This document shows positions 55,453 to 64,000 of a stretch of DNA of 64,000 nt, piece after piece. This DNA comes from Paenibacillus_AQ nitricinens (GTDB lineage Bacteria > Bacillota > Bacilli > Paenibacillales > Paenibacillaceae). The number at the start of each line of letters is the position of its first letter. Within the stretch, counting starts at the first letter, position 1. The stretch covers positions 930,001 through 994,000 of the forward strand of contig NZ_CP183948.1 of NCBI RefSeq assembly GCF_052056485.1, read 5' to 3'. The notes beneath the pieces were generated by a model, which saw nothing but the letters and a program-made list of their open reading frames with translations, had not been told where the DNA came from and did not search any database. The translations under genes and the position numbers were made by a program.

Positions 55453-57606
55453 ATGGGGATTTCAATTCAGGAAGATAAGGGATTATTCCATTTACAGAAT
55501 GCAGGGATGAGTTATATCCTTCAGCTGGTTAATGATTATCCGGCACATGTGTATTGGGGCAAAAAGCTGCGTAGCGACAGCAATTTGGACGACCTATTGA
55601 ATCTGGGAGGAAATACGGGACTTGACCGACTGCCGCAGGAATATCCACAATACGGCACGGGAGATTTCAGAACACCTGCTTATCAGGTTCGGCTTGAAGA
55701 CGGCACTCGTATCACGGAATTGAAATACAGTGGGTATCGCGTAATGGAGGGGAAACCAGCACTTACCGGGCTGCCTTCAGTATATGTAGAGTCTGGCCAA
55801 GAAGCACAGACGCTAGAGCTTACGCTTAGGGATGATTATGCCAAGCTAACTGTTATTTTACGATATTCCATATATGAGTATTCCAACGTAATTACCCGCT
55901 CGGTCGAGTTTGCAAATGATGGAGAAACACAACTGCAATTACAGCGTGCATGGAGTGCGAGTGTGGATTTCTCGACTGGCGAAATGGATATGATCTATTT
56001 GGCAGGGGCTTGGTCAAGAGAAGGTAATCTGACTCGCAGACGTCTGGTGCAAGGTGGTACAACCATTGGTAGCCGCAGAGGGATGAGCAGCCACCAGTTA
56101 AATCCATTTGCTGCGCTGGTGAAACCTGAAACGGATGAGAATCATGGAGAGGCCTACGGCTTCAGTCTTGTATACAGTGGAGGCTTTGAAGCTGAGGCAG
56201 AGGTCGATTCCTTTGGGATGACACGGTTTACGATGGGGCTGAATGCTTTTGATTTCTCTTGGCTGCTGGAGCCTGGGGAACACTTCCAGACCCCAGAGGT
56301 AGTTATGGTGTATTCATCTGAGGGGATCGGGGAAATGTCGAGAACCTATCACCGCTTGTACCGGACTCGTTTGTGTAGAGGAATATATAGAGATAAGGAA
56401 CGACCGATCTTGGTCAATAACTGGGAAGCCACCTATTTCAACTTCAATGCGGACAAACTGGAGTCCATTGCGGCCGAAGGCGCGAAGCTTGGGATCGAAT
56501 TATTCGTGCTGGATGATGGCTGGTTTGGCAAAAGAGACGCTGACAACTCCTCTCTCGGAGACTGGGTGGAGGATCTGCGCAAGCTTCCAGGCGGGTTGTC
56601 TGATGTCGCCCAACGCGTGAACCATCTTGGCTTGCAGTTCGGACTCTGGTTCGAACCGGAAATGATCTCGCCAGACAGTGAGCTCTACCGGAAGCATCCC
56701 GACTGGTGTCTGCATGTGCCGGGACGGCGCCGTAGCGAGGCCCGCTGGCAGCTGGTGCTAGATTATACGCGAGAAGATGTACGGCAGTACATCTATGAAT
56801 CGTTAAGCCGAATTTTCACTACCGTGCCGATTAGCTATGTGAAATGGGATATGAACCGTTGTTTAACGGAGATCGGCTCTGCAGAATTACCCCCTGAACG
56901 CCAAGAGGAAACTGCACATCGTTATGTGCTAGGTTTGTATGAACTATTGGAGCGAATAACTTCAGAGTTTCCACATATTTTGTTCGAGAGCTGCTGTAGT
57001 GGTGGTGGCCGTTTCGACCCAGGCATGCTACATTACATGCCGCAGACATGGACCAGTGACGATACTGATGCTGTAGAACGGCTTAAGATTCAGTACGGAA
57101 CAAGTCTGGTGTATCCGGTTAGTTCCATAGGCGCGCATGTGTCCGCTGTGCCGAATCATCAGGTAGGACGGATCACCCCGCTGTCCTTTCGTGGAGATGT
57201 AGCTATGTCCGGTAATTTTGGTTACGAGCTGGATCTTACGAAGTTTACAGACGAAGAGAAGGAGCTTGTGAAGGAACAGGTTGCGAACTATAAACAGATC
57301 CGCAGTCTTGTTCAGCAGGGCAATCTGTATCGTCTGCAAAGCCCGTTCGAGGGTAACGAGACGGCATGGATGTTCGTCTCAGACGATCAGCATGAAGCAC
57401 TCATTTATTACTTCCGGGTAATGGCTGTGCCGCACCCGCCACGCCGCAGCTTGAAGCTGAATGGCTTGAATCCGGAGCTGAATTATACTCTGGAGGCAAG
57501 CGGTGAGGTCTACGGCGGCGACCGTCTAATGCAGGTCGGACTGGCACTGCCGGATATTCAGCAGGATTATGTTAGCGGATGCTTTAAATTGAAGGTGCAG
57601 GAATAG
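55453..57606 (+). CDS. GH36-family alpha-galactosidase
   Basis: This 717-residue cytosolic enzyme hydrolyses alpha-1,6-galactose from raffinose-family sugars or galactomannan pieces. An N-terminal beta-supersandwich (1-310) precedes the TIM barrel, with VLDDGWFGKRDADNSS near 352, nucleophile Asp466 in YVKWDMNR, acid/base Asp near 536 in TWTSDDTDAVE, and ESCCSGGGRFDPGML near 515. It lies 25 nt behind beta-mannosidase; that pairing is the clearest hint of galactomannan use. Confidence 0.93.
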   Translation: MGISIQEDKGLFHLQNAGMSYILQLVNDYPAHVYWGKKLRSDSNLDDLLNLGGNTGLDRLPQEYPQYGTGDFRTPAYQVRLEDGTRITELKYSGYRVMEGKPALTGLPSVYVESGQEAQTLELTLRDDYAKLTVILRYSIYEYSNVITRSVEFANDGETQLQLQRAWSASVDFSTGEMDMIYLAGAWSREGNLTRRRLVQGGTTIGSRRGMSSHQLNPFAALVKPETDENHGEAYGFSLVYSGGFEAEAEVDSFGMTRFTMGLNAFDFSWLLEPGEHFQTPEVVMVYSSEGIGEMSRTYHRLYRTRLCRGIYRDKERPILVNNWEATYFNFNADKLESIAAEGAKLGIELFVLDDGWFGKRDADNSSLGDWVEDLRKLPGGLSDVAQRVNHLGLQFGLWFEPEMISPDSELYRKHPDWCLHVPGRRRSEARWQLVLDYTREDVRQYIYESLSRIFTTVPISYVKWDMNRCLTEIGSAELPPERQEETAHRYVLGLYELLERITSEFPHILFESCCSGGGRFDPGMLHYMPQTWTSDDTDAVERLKIQYGTSLVYPVSSIGAHVSAVPNHQVGRITPLSFRGDVAMSGNFGYELDLTKFTDEEKELVKEQVANYKQIRSLVQQGNLYRLQSPFEGNETAWMFVSDDQHEALIYYFRVMAVPHPPRRSLKLNGLNPELNYTLEASGEVYGGDRLMQVGLALPDIQQDYVSGCFKLKVQE

Positions 57607-57625
57607 ATAATTTATTTCAGAAGGA

Positions 57626-57660
57626 AACAAGCCATGAGCCCGGCTCTTGGCTTGTTTTTT
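57626..57660 (+). terminator. terminator after the alpha-galactosidase gene
   Basis: AACAAGCC (57626-57633) / GGCTTGTT (57649-57656) with inner GAGCC/GGCTC, followed by TTTT. Confidence 0.88.
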
Positions 57661-57698
57661 GTGCTGGTATAAATGATATTTTTCCTCTGTTTGGGCCG

Positions 57699-57740
57699 AA
57701 CGAACTTCAGGGTTTTCTCTGATTGTCGTTCGTTTTTTTT
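57699..57740 (+). terminator. second terminator hairpin
   Basis: AACGAAC (57699-57705) / GTTCGTT (57728-57734) with an inner TCAG/CTGA, followed by six T. It backs up the first terminator on plus; being just past the AraC stop it may also help end that gene on minus. Confidence 0.65.
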
Positions 57741-57758
57741 ACGTTCAACTTTAAGGAA

Positions 57759-58592
57759 TTATGATCCAAAAGCCTGACGGTACTTTACGGGAGACATCCC
57801 CTCGAACGTTCTGAACACTTTAATGAAATAGCTGGACTGGGCAAAACCGGACTGAGTCGCAACCTGCGCAATGGAGAGACCAGTAGAAACCAGTAGAAGC
57901 TTGGCTCTGGCCAGTCGGCAATCCGTTAAATAACGGTTTGGTGTTTTGCCCATAACCATTCGGAACAGCCGTAGAAAATAATAGCTGCTGTACCCGGTTA
58001 GTCTTGCCATCGACTCCAGTGACCAAGGACGGGCACATTCGACATGAATAATATCTGCGGCACTGCGGATAGACTGCCTGACCTCGTGTGGTACTGAGCC
58101 GTGAAGCGGTTCGGAGTTTTGCAGCAATTTCACTAGAAGCTCGTACAGAAGCGCGGATAGTCTTGGCTCATTACGTGTTACATAGGAAGCGCTCAGCAAA
58201 TACATTTCCTCAAACAGCTCGTCCAGCTTAGCGTCCAAATCAAAAGTGAACAGGTATGCACTTGACTGGTCCACTTCTTCTAATAAGGGGAGTACAATCT
58301 CAGTGCTAAAATGAACCCAACGTACATCCCAAGGCTCCCCTGGATCTGAGCCGTACTGCTGATAGGCGCCTTTAGGGTAAAGAAACCCTCGTCCTCTGCT
58401 CATTGGAATACGTTCGCCCTCATGGAATACATAACCTTCCCCACCAAAGATTAAATGCAGGTTATAGCTTCCCAGGAATCCTTCACTTCTTCTCTCGGTA
58501 TGTTGTGGAAAGTGACTGTAATGTCCTAAAAATTCAGGATAGCAGACATATTTTGAAAAAGCTGGTGTCGGCAAATACCATTGTTTCTTCAT
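57759..58592 (-). CDS. AraC-family transcriptional regulator
   Basis: This 277-residue activator has an N-terminal cupin sugar-binding domain (about 20-140; HLIFGGEGYVFHEGE and the histidine in VRWVHFS) and a C-terminal AraC double helix-turn-helix (about 175-277; WSLESMARLTGYSSYYFLRLF and QSGFAQSSYFIKVFR in parts). I use ATG 58592, the second start; the GTG at 58604 has no good ribosome site. It is divergent from the GH42 gene and probably switches it on in the presence of its sugar. Confidence 0.88.
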   Translation of the reverse strand: MKKQWYLPTPAFSKYVCYPEFLGHYSHFPQHTERRSEGFLGSYNLHLIFGGEGYVFHEGERIPMSRGRGFLYPKGAYQQYGSDPGEPWDVRWVHFSTEIVLPLLEEVDQSSAYLFTFDLDAKLDELFEEMYLLSASYVTRNEPRLSALLYELLVKLLQNSEPLHGSVPHEVRQSIRSAADIIHVECARPWSLESMARLTGYSSYYFLRLFRMVMGKTPNRYLTDCRLARAKLLLVSTGLSIAQVATQSGFAQSSYFIKVFRTFEGMSPVKYRQAFGS

Positions 58593-58655
58593 GTTATATG
58601 GCACTCATTTCTGTCGCGCATCAGAGCGCTAGTTGGATTAAGGTAATTAACGCAA

Positions 58656-58670
58656 GATTGTTATACAATC
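58656..58670. promoter_or_regulatory. possible regulator site between AraC and GH42 genes
   Basis: GATTGT-TAT-ACAATC is a 6-3-6 inverted repeat midway in the 170-bp divergent gap. AraC proteins often bind direct repeats, so it may also be a chance palindrome. Confidence 0.35.
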
Positions 58671-58762
58671 GCAATATTTTGTTATATAAGCCTTCTTATC
58701 ACTGATACTACAATAGAATTATAAAATACTGAAAGCATATTTTTAATACTTTGGAGGTAATG

Positions 58763-60814
58763 ATGAAGAAACCTGTCGCAACAGAAAAATTCGAGCTTGG
58801 TGTCTGTTATTATCCGGAACACTGGCCGGAAAGCATGTGGGAGGACGATTATCGACGGATGCGAGAACTGGGCTTCACGATCATTCGGATGGGGGAGTTT
58901 GCTTGGTCAATTTTTGAACCTGCCCAGGGTGAATTTCAATTCGGGCTCTTTGATCGGGCGATTGATTTAGCTCATAAATATGGTCTTCAGGTTGTGCTCG
59001 GTACGCCGACGGCAACGCCTCCAGCTTGGCTGACCCATAAGTATCCAGAAGTATTAAACGTGACGTATGAAGGGGTTACCCTACAGCATGGCATGCGCCG
59101 TCATTATAATTACAGCAGTCCCAAATACCGTGAGCTGTGTGCTCGGATTACGGAACAGATGGCTGAACATTATGGCAATCATCCAGGTGTGGTCGGTTGG
59201 CAAATTGATAATGAGCTCAACTGCGAGATCAGTGAATTTTATTCAGAGAGTGACCATAAGGCTTTCCGGGAATGGTTGCAGCAGAAATATGTCACGCTTG
59301 AGCAGCTAAACGAGGCTTGGGGGGCCGTTTTTTGGAATCAGAGTTATAGTGATTGGTCTCAGGTGTATCTTCCGCGTCCAACCCCATCACCTAAGCAGCC
59401 CAATCCTCATCAGGCTTTGGATGAAAAGCGGTTTATATCGGACAATACGATTTCTTTTGCCAAAAACCAAGCGGACATCATCCGTAAACTTGCCCCTAAG
59501 CAGTGGGTAACAACGAACGGTCTGTTCGGGCATCTCGACAGCCATGAATTGACGGATGAACTACTGGATTTCTTCAGCTATGATTCCTATCCGCAGTTCT
59601 CAACTATTTTTTATGATCCGAATGAGCGGAATCCGCTGAATGACAGAGGCTGGGGACTTTCATTATCTGTTGTCCGTTCTATTTCCCCTAATTTCTGTAT
59701 TATGGAGCAGCAGTCGGGACCGGGTGGCTGGGTGAACCGGATGGATATGCCATCTCCGAAGCCGGGACAGATGCGGTTATGGACCTATCAATCGATCGCT
59801 CATGGCGCAGATATGGTGCTGTATTTCCGCTGGCGGACAGCCACGATGGGCAATGAAATTTATTGGCACGGCATTAACGACTACCATAACCAGCCGAACC
59901 GAAGAGTACGGGAAGCGGGACAGATCGGTCAAGAGCTGGCAGCGGCAGGCCAAGCACTTATCGGCACCCGTAATCAGGCTAACGTTGCTATTGTTCGTGA
60001 TTATGCTAATGAGTGGGATGGAGAGTACGATGTGTGGCATGGTCCATTTATGTGGAAGAGCAATAGGGAGTGGTACAAGGCACTCCAACGGAAGCATATC
60101 CCGAATGACGTACTCTATTTACGCCAAAAGACGAAGCTGGAAGAACTCGCACGATACGACGTGCTTATCTATCCTCACCCGGCGATCATGACAGATGAGA
60201 CAGCGTCGCTTCTGGATGAATATGTTCAGCAAGGTGGAAAACTGATCTTCGGATGTAGAACCGGTTATAAGGATGAACGTGGTCAATGTTACATGCGACC
60301 ATTCCCAGGTGCTGCTAGGGATCTATGCGGGATCACAGTCGAAGAATTCACCATGGTTAAAGGTAGTCGTCAGCCAACGACGATTAGCTGGTCGGGTGCG
60401 GCAGAAGGGGTTACCGGGGCAGATGATTTTAATGATATTCTCCGGATTGAGGATGATTCGGTCGAAGTTATGGCGGTCTATGCCTCGGACTATTATGCGG
60501 GAAAGCCGGCGGTTACAAGAAATCGTCGCGGCAAAGGCGAGGTTTGGTATTACGGAGCAGTCTTTAATGAACAAGCAGCGTCCATAATCATAGAACAAAT
60601 CGGTCTGCAGTCGCCAGTAGAATGGCTGGTGCTCCCTGAAGATGTAGAGCTGCAAGTTCGTAATGGGACTTCTTCCAGTTACACTTTTTTACTTAATTAT
60701 AGTGAAGTGCCTGCCTCCATACATTTGCATGAGACCAAAACAGATTTACTGAGCGGAACAACATTATCGGGTGAGGTTACTTTGGAAGGCTTTGGGGTAT
60801 GGGTATTATATTAA
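58763..60814 (+). CDS. GH42-family beta-galactosidase
   Basis: This 683-residue cytosolic beta-galactosidase begins GVCYYPEHWP, the family opening, with acid/base Glu151 in WQIDNELNCE and nucleophile Glu315 in CIMEQQSGPGGW. A trimerisation domain (about 390-600) and a C-terminal beta domain follow. I start at ATG 58763, five bases after GGAGG (an ATG at 58760 is too close). GH42 enzymes act on galacto-oligosaccharides from plant glycans as well as lactose. It is monocistronic, next to an AraC regulator. Confidence 0.92.
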   Translation: MKKPVATEKFELGVCYYPEHWPESMWEDDYRRMRELGFTIIRMGEFAWSIFEPAQGEFQFGLFDRAIDLAHKYGLQVVLGTPTATPPAWLTHKYPEVLNVTYEGVTLQHGMRRHYNYSSPKYRELCARITEQMAEHYGNHPGVVGWQIDNELNCEISEFYSESDHKAFREWLQQKYVTLEQLNEAWGAVFWNQSYSDWSQVYLPRPTPSPKQPNPHQALDEKRFISDNTISFAKNQADIIRKLAPKQWVTTNGLFGHLDSHELTDELLDFFSYDSYPQFSTIFYDPNERNPLNDRGWGLSLSVVRSISPNFCIMEQQSGPGGWVNRMDMPSPKPGQMRLWTYQSIAHGADMVLYFRWRTATMGNEIYWHGINDYHNQPNRRVREAGQIGQELAAAGQALIGTRNQANVAIVRDYANEWDGEYDVWHGPFMWKSNREWYKALQRKHIPNDVLYLRQKTKLEELARYDVLIYPHPAIMTDETASLLDEYVQQGGKLIFGCRTGYKDERGQCYMRPFPGAARDLCGITVEEFTMVKGSRQPTTISWSGAAEGVTGADDFNDILRIEDDSVEVMAVYASDYYAGKPAVTRNRRGKGEVWYYGAVFNEQAASIIIEQIGLQSPVEWLVLPEDVELQVRNGTSSSYTFLLNYSEVPASIHLHETKTDLLSGTTLSGEVTLEGFGVWVLY

Positions 60815-60846
60815 TGATATGAATAAAAAAGGTAATGAACTAAACG

Positions 60847-60884
60847 GAGTTACGTATTAGAGATCTAATATGTAACTCTATTTT
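60847..60884 (+). terminator. terminator after the GH42 gene
   Basis: GAGTTAC (60847-60853) / GTAACTC (60872-60878) with inner ATTAGA/TCTAAT, followed by TATTTTG. Confidence 0.8.
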
Positions 60885-60999
60885 GTTATAGGAGCTAATC
60901 AATAGGATACTTTTTAAATATAGTTATTAATTCCAACAAAATACAACGGGCAACAGGTACAATATAAAGAATATCCTAGATTTGAAGGAGGGAAGTCTT

Positions 61000-61973
61000 A
61001 TGATCATTGAAGCTGAGAAAGTATTGTTACAGTATTCGTTCATCAATCCCATCATTGAATTCATTAGACATAATGAGAATATTACATTTAAAGTGACCGA
61101 CAAAACGGATAACAAGAATTATTTGTACGTATACATAAACCAATATCTGAAGGGTTCTCAGGCTTACAACATACACGAGATGGATTACAGGCAGAAATGT
61201 TTTTTCTGCGAGAAATCGATCAGAAGAACATACTAAAAGTTCAAAGACCTGTTGTAAATCAAAAAGGGGAACTGGTTACTGAATATAGTTCGGAGCAATT
61301 TGGTACTAGTTTGGCCACTCTTTTAGAATGGATCGAAGGCTCGACGCTAACCCAAGATGAAGATAACATTGAACAGATTGTTCATAGATTAGGTAGAAAT
61401 CTTGCCATTTTACATGAATTCTCACGAACGCTAATGCCCTTGGAGTTACATAGACCTGTATACAATGTCACAAAGATTGATGAAACTTTAATAGAACTTG
61501 GAAAGGGAACAGACAATGGAGCCCTTAATCAGGAGGATTATGAAGTTATTAGTAGCGTTCTACTCGTAGTAAAAGAACAATTAGCAGAGCTAGACGCTAG
61601 GGACAACTCATGGGGGTTCATTCATGCTGATTTTCAACTGGGGAATATCGTTGTGTCGGAACAAAATCCTATCTTAATAGATTATTGTTTATTTGGTTAT
61701 GGTTACTACCTGTTTGATTTGGGCTCTGCATCTTCCATGTTGAAAAGTGAGCTCCGCAAAACGCTTTTGGAGGGTTATGCTTCTAAATCAAGCTTTTCGC
61801 TTGATGAGATTCGGTACATTGAAGGACAAATATTTATGGATATTTTTATTAGTTACGTATTTTTTATTCATGACTCTGAGAGGAACGGTTGGATGAAAGA
61901 GCACGCCTCCAAAATATGCAGTACCCTATGCCGCGATTTTCTTGAGGGAAAAGAGGTATATTATTCGTTTTAA
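61000..61973 (+). pseudogene. frameshifted aminoglycoside-phosphotransferase-fold gene
   Basis: Two overlapping frames code for one kinase-like protein. The first (from ATG 61000, behind GAAGGAGGG) reads MIIEAEKVLLQY... to MDYRQK and stops at 61236. The second resumes in another frame at MFFLREIDQKN and continues to 61973. Reading GAG-ATG-GAT-TA(n)-CAG-GCA-GAA-ATG shows that one base is missing near 61184-61187. The restored product of about 325 residues has the catalytic motif FIHADFQLGN (normally HGDLxxxN) and the metal site IDYCLFGYGY. It is non-functional unless the shift is an assembly error or programmed. It is most like APH-type small-molecule kinases. Confidence 0.8.
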
Positions 61974-62005
61974 CGATGGTGTGATATTCTAATGGGGAAT
62001 GAAAA

Positions 62006-62387
62006 ATGAAGGTATCGGATTCGCCAAGTTTGTTTAAAATTTGGTCTGATCCAGAGGTTACCAAGTTCATGAATATTGATAGTTTTACAGATGAAAATCA
62101 GGCAAAAGATATGATAAAACTTCTTGATGAATTTTCTCTAGATAACAAAGCTATTCGTTTCTCCATAATTGAAATGAAATCCAATGAAATTATAGGTTCA
62201 TGTGGTTTTAATTCTTTAGACTTTGAAAATGAGAAAGCGGAGATTGGATATGACATTGCTAGAGCATTTTGGGGAAGAGGCTATGCAAAAGCTGAACTTT
62301 ATGTTTGAGGGAACCTTAAGAAGGTATGAAAGAGTAAACGGAAAGTTTATAGATCTCAATATGTATTCAAAATTAATATCAGATTGA
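62006..62387 (+). pseudogene. RimJ/RimL-type acetyltransferase with internal deletion
   Basis: The first frame (62006-62308) encodes an N-terminal GNAT part: FKIWSDPEVTKFMNI to ARAFWGRGYAKAEL, then stops. In another frame, from about 62284, the message continues LNFMFEGTLRRYERVNGKFI to the stop at 62387, which is the C-terminal end typical of the same family. About 50 to 60 residues between them (the acetyl-CoA-binding helix and following strands) are absent. The join lies in GCAAAAGCTGAAC, where a GCAAAAG-type microhomology would explain the deletion. ATG 62006 follows GGGG. Confidence 0.75.
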
Positions 62388-62491
62388 TTATTTAAGGCAG
62401 TTTAACTCAAAAACTTAGATTTATGCCAGAGGTTATATAGGTCTCCATAAGGAATAAAAACTTATACACTATAAATATAGGAGTTGAGCAG

Positions 62492-63478
62492 ATGGAGACC
62501 ATATTAACAGAGGAAATGATCTTGGATGACCTACTAAATACATTTCATCGTTTATTCGGTTTGAATGTAATTGAAACTACTTCGATAAAACGAGGCTGGT
62601 TAAACTTAAAGTGGAAAGTTACGACGGATGCAGGGGTATTGTTACTTAAACAATACAATAAAGAAAGATATAAATTATATAAGTCAGAGGAGATATTGTT
62701 AGCTCTCTCTCAACAGATTAGATTGTATGACCAAGGTCTAGCGTGCCCCAAAGTGCTATCACAGAATGAAAGTGTTTTGCTTGAATCTGATAATGGAGAA
62801 CGCTTCCTGGTGATGGAGTATTGCCAGGGAAAACTAATTTCACCAGGTACAATCAATATCCATCAAATATATGATTTAGGTCGAGCGACAGGAAAAATGC
62901 ATCGATTGTTAAATGACGGGACACTTGGCATTAAAAATAGTCCGCAATTTATTCCTCCAAGTCGTGAGGAGCGCTTAGCACATTGGAACTCCGTTTGGAA
63001 AAAGACTAAGGGACTTGGTAAACCTCAGCTGCTTGCTGATATAGAAACTCAATTTAAAGCTACTGAAGAAATGAATATAGAATTACTCGAATTACTTCAA
63101 TCAGGCTGGGCACATCGTGACCTTTGGGTAGATAATCTTTTATTTAATGATAACGGATTATCTGCAATTCTAGATTTTGATCGACTAAAATATGACTATC
63201 CGCAGCTTGATGTAGCTCGTGCTGTGATGTCATGTGCCTTAGATGATAATTTAGATGTCTCCCTGGCTTCGGTGTTTATGGAAGGGTACAGTGAGGAACG
63301 CGACGTGGTAGAGGGCTATTTAACACATTCATTACAGTTGTTGTGGTATATGGAAAGCACATGGTGGATTAACGCTAACATGGATCAACATAGTGTACCG
63401 CCAGCTCGCTTTGCGAAGGAAATGATTTGGCTTGCAGAAAATCAAAAAAATATGTCCGCTTTGTTAGGAAATCTTTAG
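62492..63478 (+). CDS. APH-family phosphotransferase, intact
   Basis: This 328-residue cytosolic kinase-like protein has an N-terminal lobe with Lys in LLLKQYNKERYKLY (about 55) and the catalytic motif AHRDLWVDNLLF with Asp210 and Asn215, then ILDFDRLKYDYPQLDVAR with the metal-binding Asp near 229. The set resembles CotS/YsxE or homoserine-kinase-like small-molecule kinases as much as antibiotic kinases, since HRDLWVDN departs from HGDLHPGN. Antibiotic resistance cannot be claimed. TAGGAGTTG precedes the ATG. It follows two broken genes and ends at a terminator. Confidence 0.8.
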   Translation: METILTEEMILDDLLNTFHRLFGLNVIETTSIKRGWLNLKWKVTTDAGVLLLKQYNKERYKLYKSEEILLALSQQIRLYDQGLACPKVLSQNESVLLESDNGERFLVMEYCQGKLISPGTINIHQIYDLGRATGKMHRLLNDGTLGIKNSPQFIPPSREERLAHWNSVWKKTKGLGKPQLLADIETQFKATEEMNIELLELLQSGWAHRDLWVDNLLFNDNGLSAILDFDRLKYDYPQLDVARAVMSCALDDNLDVSLASVFMEGYSEERDVVEGYLTHSLQLLWYMESTWWINANMDQHSVPPARFAKEMIWLAENQKNMSALLGNL

Positions 63479-63533
63479 ACAACGTAAAATTAACCACTAT
63501 TCGTTAAGCTAACGGGTAACTATAGCTCAACTA

Positions 63534-63582
63534 AACAGCGACAGTCTAGGGCTTTGTCTCCACGTCCATGACTGCTGCTGTT
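63534..63582 (+). terminator. terminator after the phosphotransferase gene
   Basis: AACAGC (63534-63539) / GCTGTT (63577-63582) with inner CAGTC/GACTG, followed by TCTATTATT. The rest of 63479-63708 shows nothing else. Confidence 0.65.
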
Positions 63583-63708
63583 TCTATTATTGAGGTAATT
63601 CGATAAGAGCAAGACCTATTTCCCCATAATCTACATTGACTTGGGTTTGTCTCACCCCTATGATGATTATTAATATAAAATAAATGGCACATTGAGGAGC
63701 GAAACATC

Positions 63709-64000
63709 ATGGCTTTGGAGATCGAACGCAAGTTTCTGCTGCCGGAATTTCCGGAGCAGCTTATTCAAGCAGGCGAATTGAAGATTGTGACCCGGCATAA
63801 TATCGATCAGACGTATCTGGCGATAGACGGCGGGCAAGAGCTGCGTGTGCGTAAAATTACGGATCTGGACTCAGGTGAGGTAACATACACACATACGTTT
63901 AAGGACGGCAAAGGGATCAAACGTGAAGAGATCGAATATTTTATCTCGGAGGGTTTATATAATCAGATGATTGAGGCAGTAAATGCGGTAGCCTTGGTCA
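63709..64000 (+). CDS. CYTH-domain protein (partial, cut by window end)
   Basis: The first 97 residues of a CYTH (CyaB-thiamine triphosphatase) protein: the defining ExExK motif is MALEIERKFLL (E4, E6, R7, K8), followed by IDQTYLAI and ELRVRKI, with THTFKDGKG and REEIEY after. Such enzymes cleave triphosphate substrates (inorganic triphosphate or thiamine triphosphate). GAGGAG is nine bases before the ATG. The frame is open to the end of the window; the C-terminal half lies outside. Confidence 0.85.
   Translation, partial: MALEIERKFLLPEFPEQLIQAGELKIVTRHNIDQTYLAIDGGQELRVRKITDLDSGEVTYTHTFKDGKGIKREEIEYFISEGLYNQMIEAVNAVALV

Noticed and set aside
62006..62308. A complete 100-residue GNAT enzyme
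   Set aside because: It ends before the acetyl-CoA site, and the family's C-terminal end is readable in another frame just after it, so it is a deletion remnant.

Overview
The window is a piece of a low-to-moderate G+C Gram-positive, spore-forming chromosome, almost certainly Paenibacillus. Three things point there: the 16S rRNA (its V1 arm resembles the P. odorifer/P. borealis group as I remember it), a three-SLH-domain surface protein, and the density of sugar ABC transporters paired with YesM/YesN, LacI and AraC regulators. I ran no database search; family names rest on motifs and gene layout.

Layout. 1-7317: MATE exporter with bifunctional glutathione synthesis gene gshAB, then a GH5 glycanase lipoprotein with an OmpR-type two-component system. 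7318-7715: a gene-free gap holding a ~170-bp element that folds end to end by long-range pairing. 7716-10749: a minus-strand DUF4358 lipoprotein / MBOAT / DHHW operon that looks like an extracellular O-acylation system. 10977-15494: a HEAT-repeat protein and a partner, an acyl-CoA synthetase behind a FapR-like operator, a GNAT enzyme, a copper-amine-oxidase-N protein and a 41-residue DUF4023 gene. 15663-19982: a 1439-residue S-layer-anchored protein with two purple-acid-phosphatase-like modules.

20177-26834: a complete rRNA operon (16S-23S-5S) with processing stems and a following cluster of 15 tRNA genes, closed by a strong terminator. 26896-36876: housekeeping and stress genes (DUF1905/YdeI, GreA-like, Cse60-like, catalase, glucan phosphorylase, ribokinase, AroD, MerR/TipAS regulator, DEDDh exonuclease, phosphoesterase).

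36990-60814: a carbohydrate-use region. A GH3 glucosidase diverges from an ABC transporter, LacI regulator and sugar isomerase, with two identical inverted operators exactly 200 bp apart between them. A second ABC transporter with YesMN and a methyltransferase diverges from a beta-mannosidase and an alpha-galactosidase; then come an AraC regulator and a GH42 beta-galactosidase. Beta-mannosidase plus alpha-galactosidase plus a CcpA site suggests import and breakdown of galactomannan-type oligosaccharides.

61000-64000: an A+T-rich accessory stretch with two broken genes (a frameshifted phosphotransferase and an internally deleted acetyltransferase), an intact phosphotransferase, and the start of a CYTH-domain gene cut by the window end.
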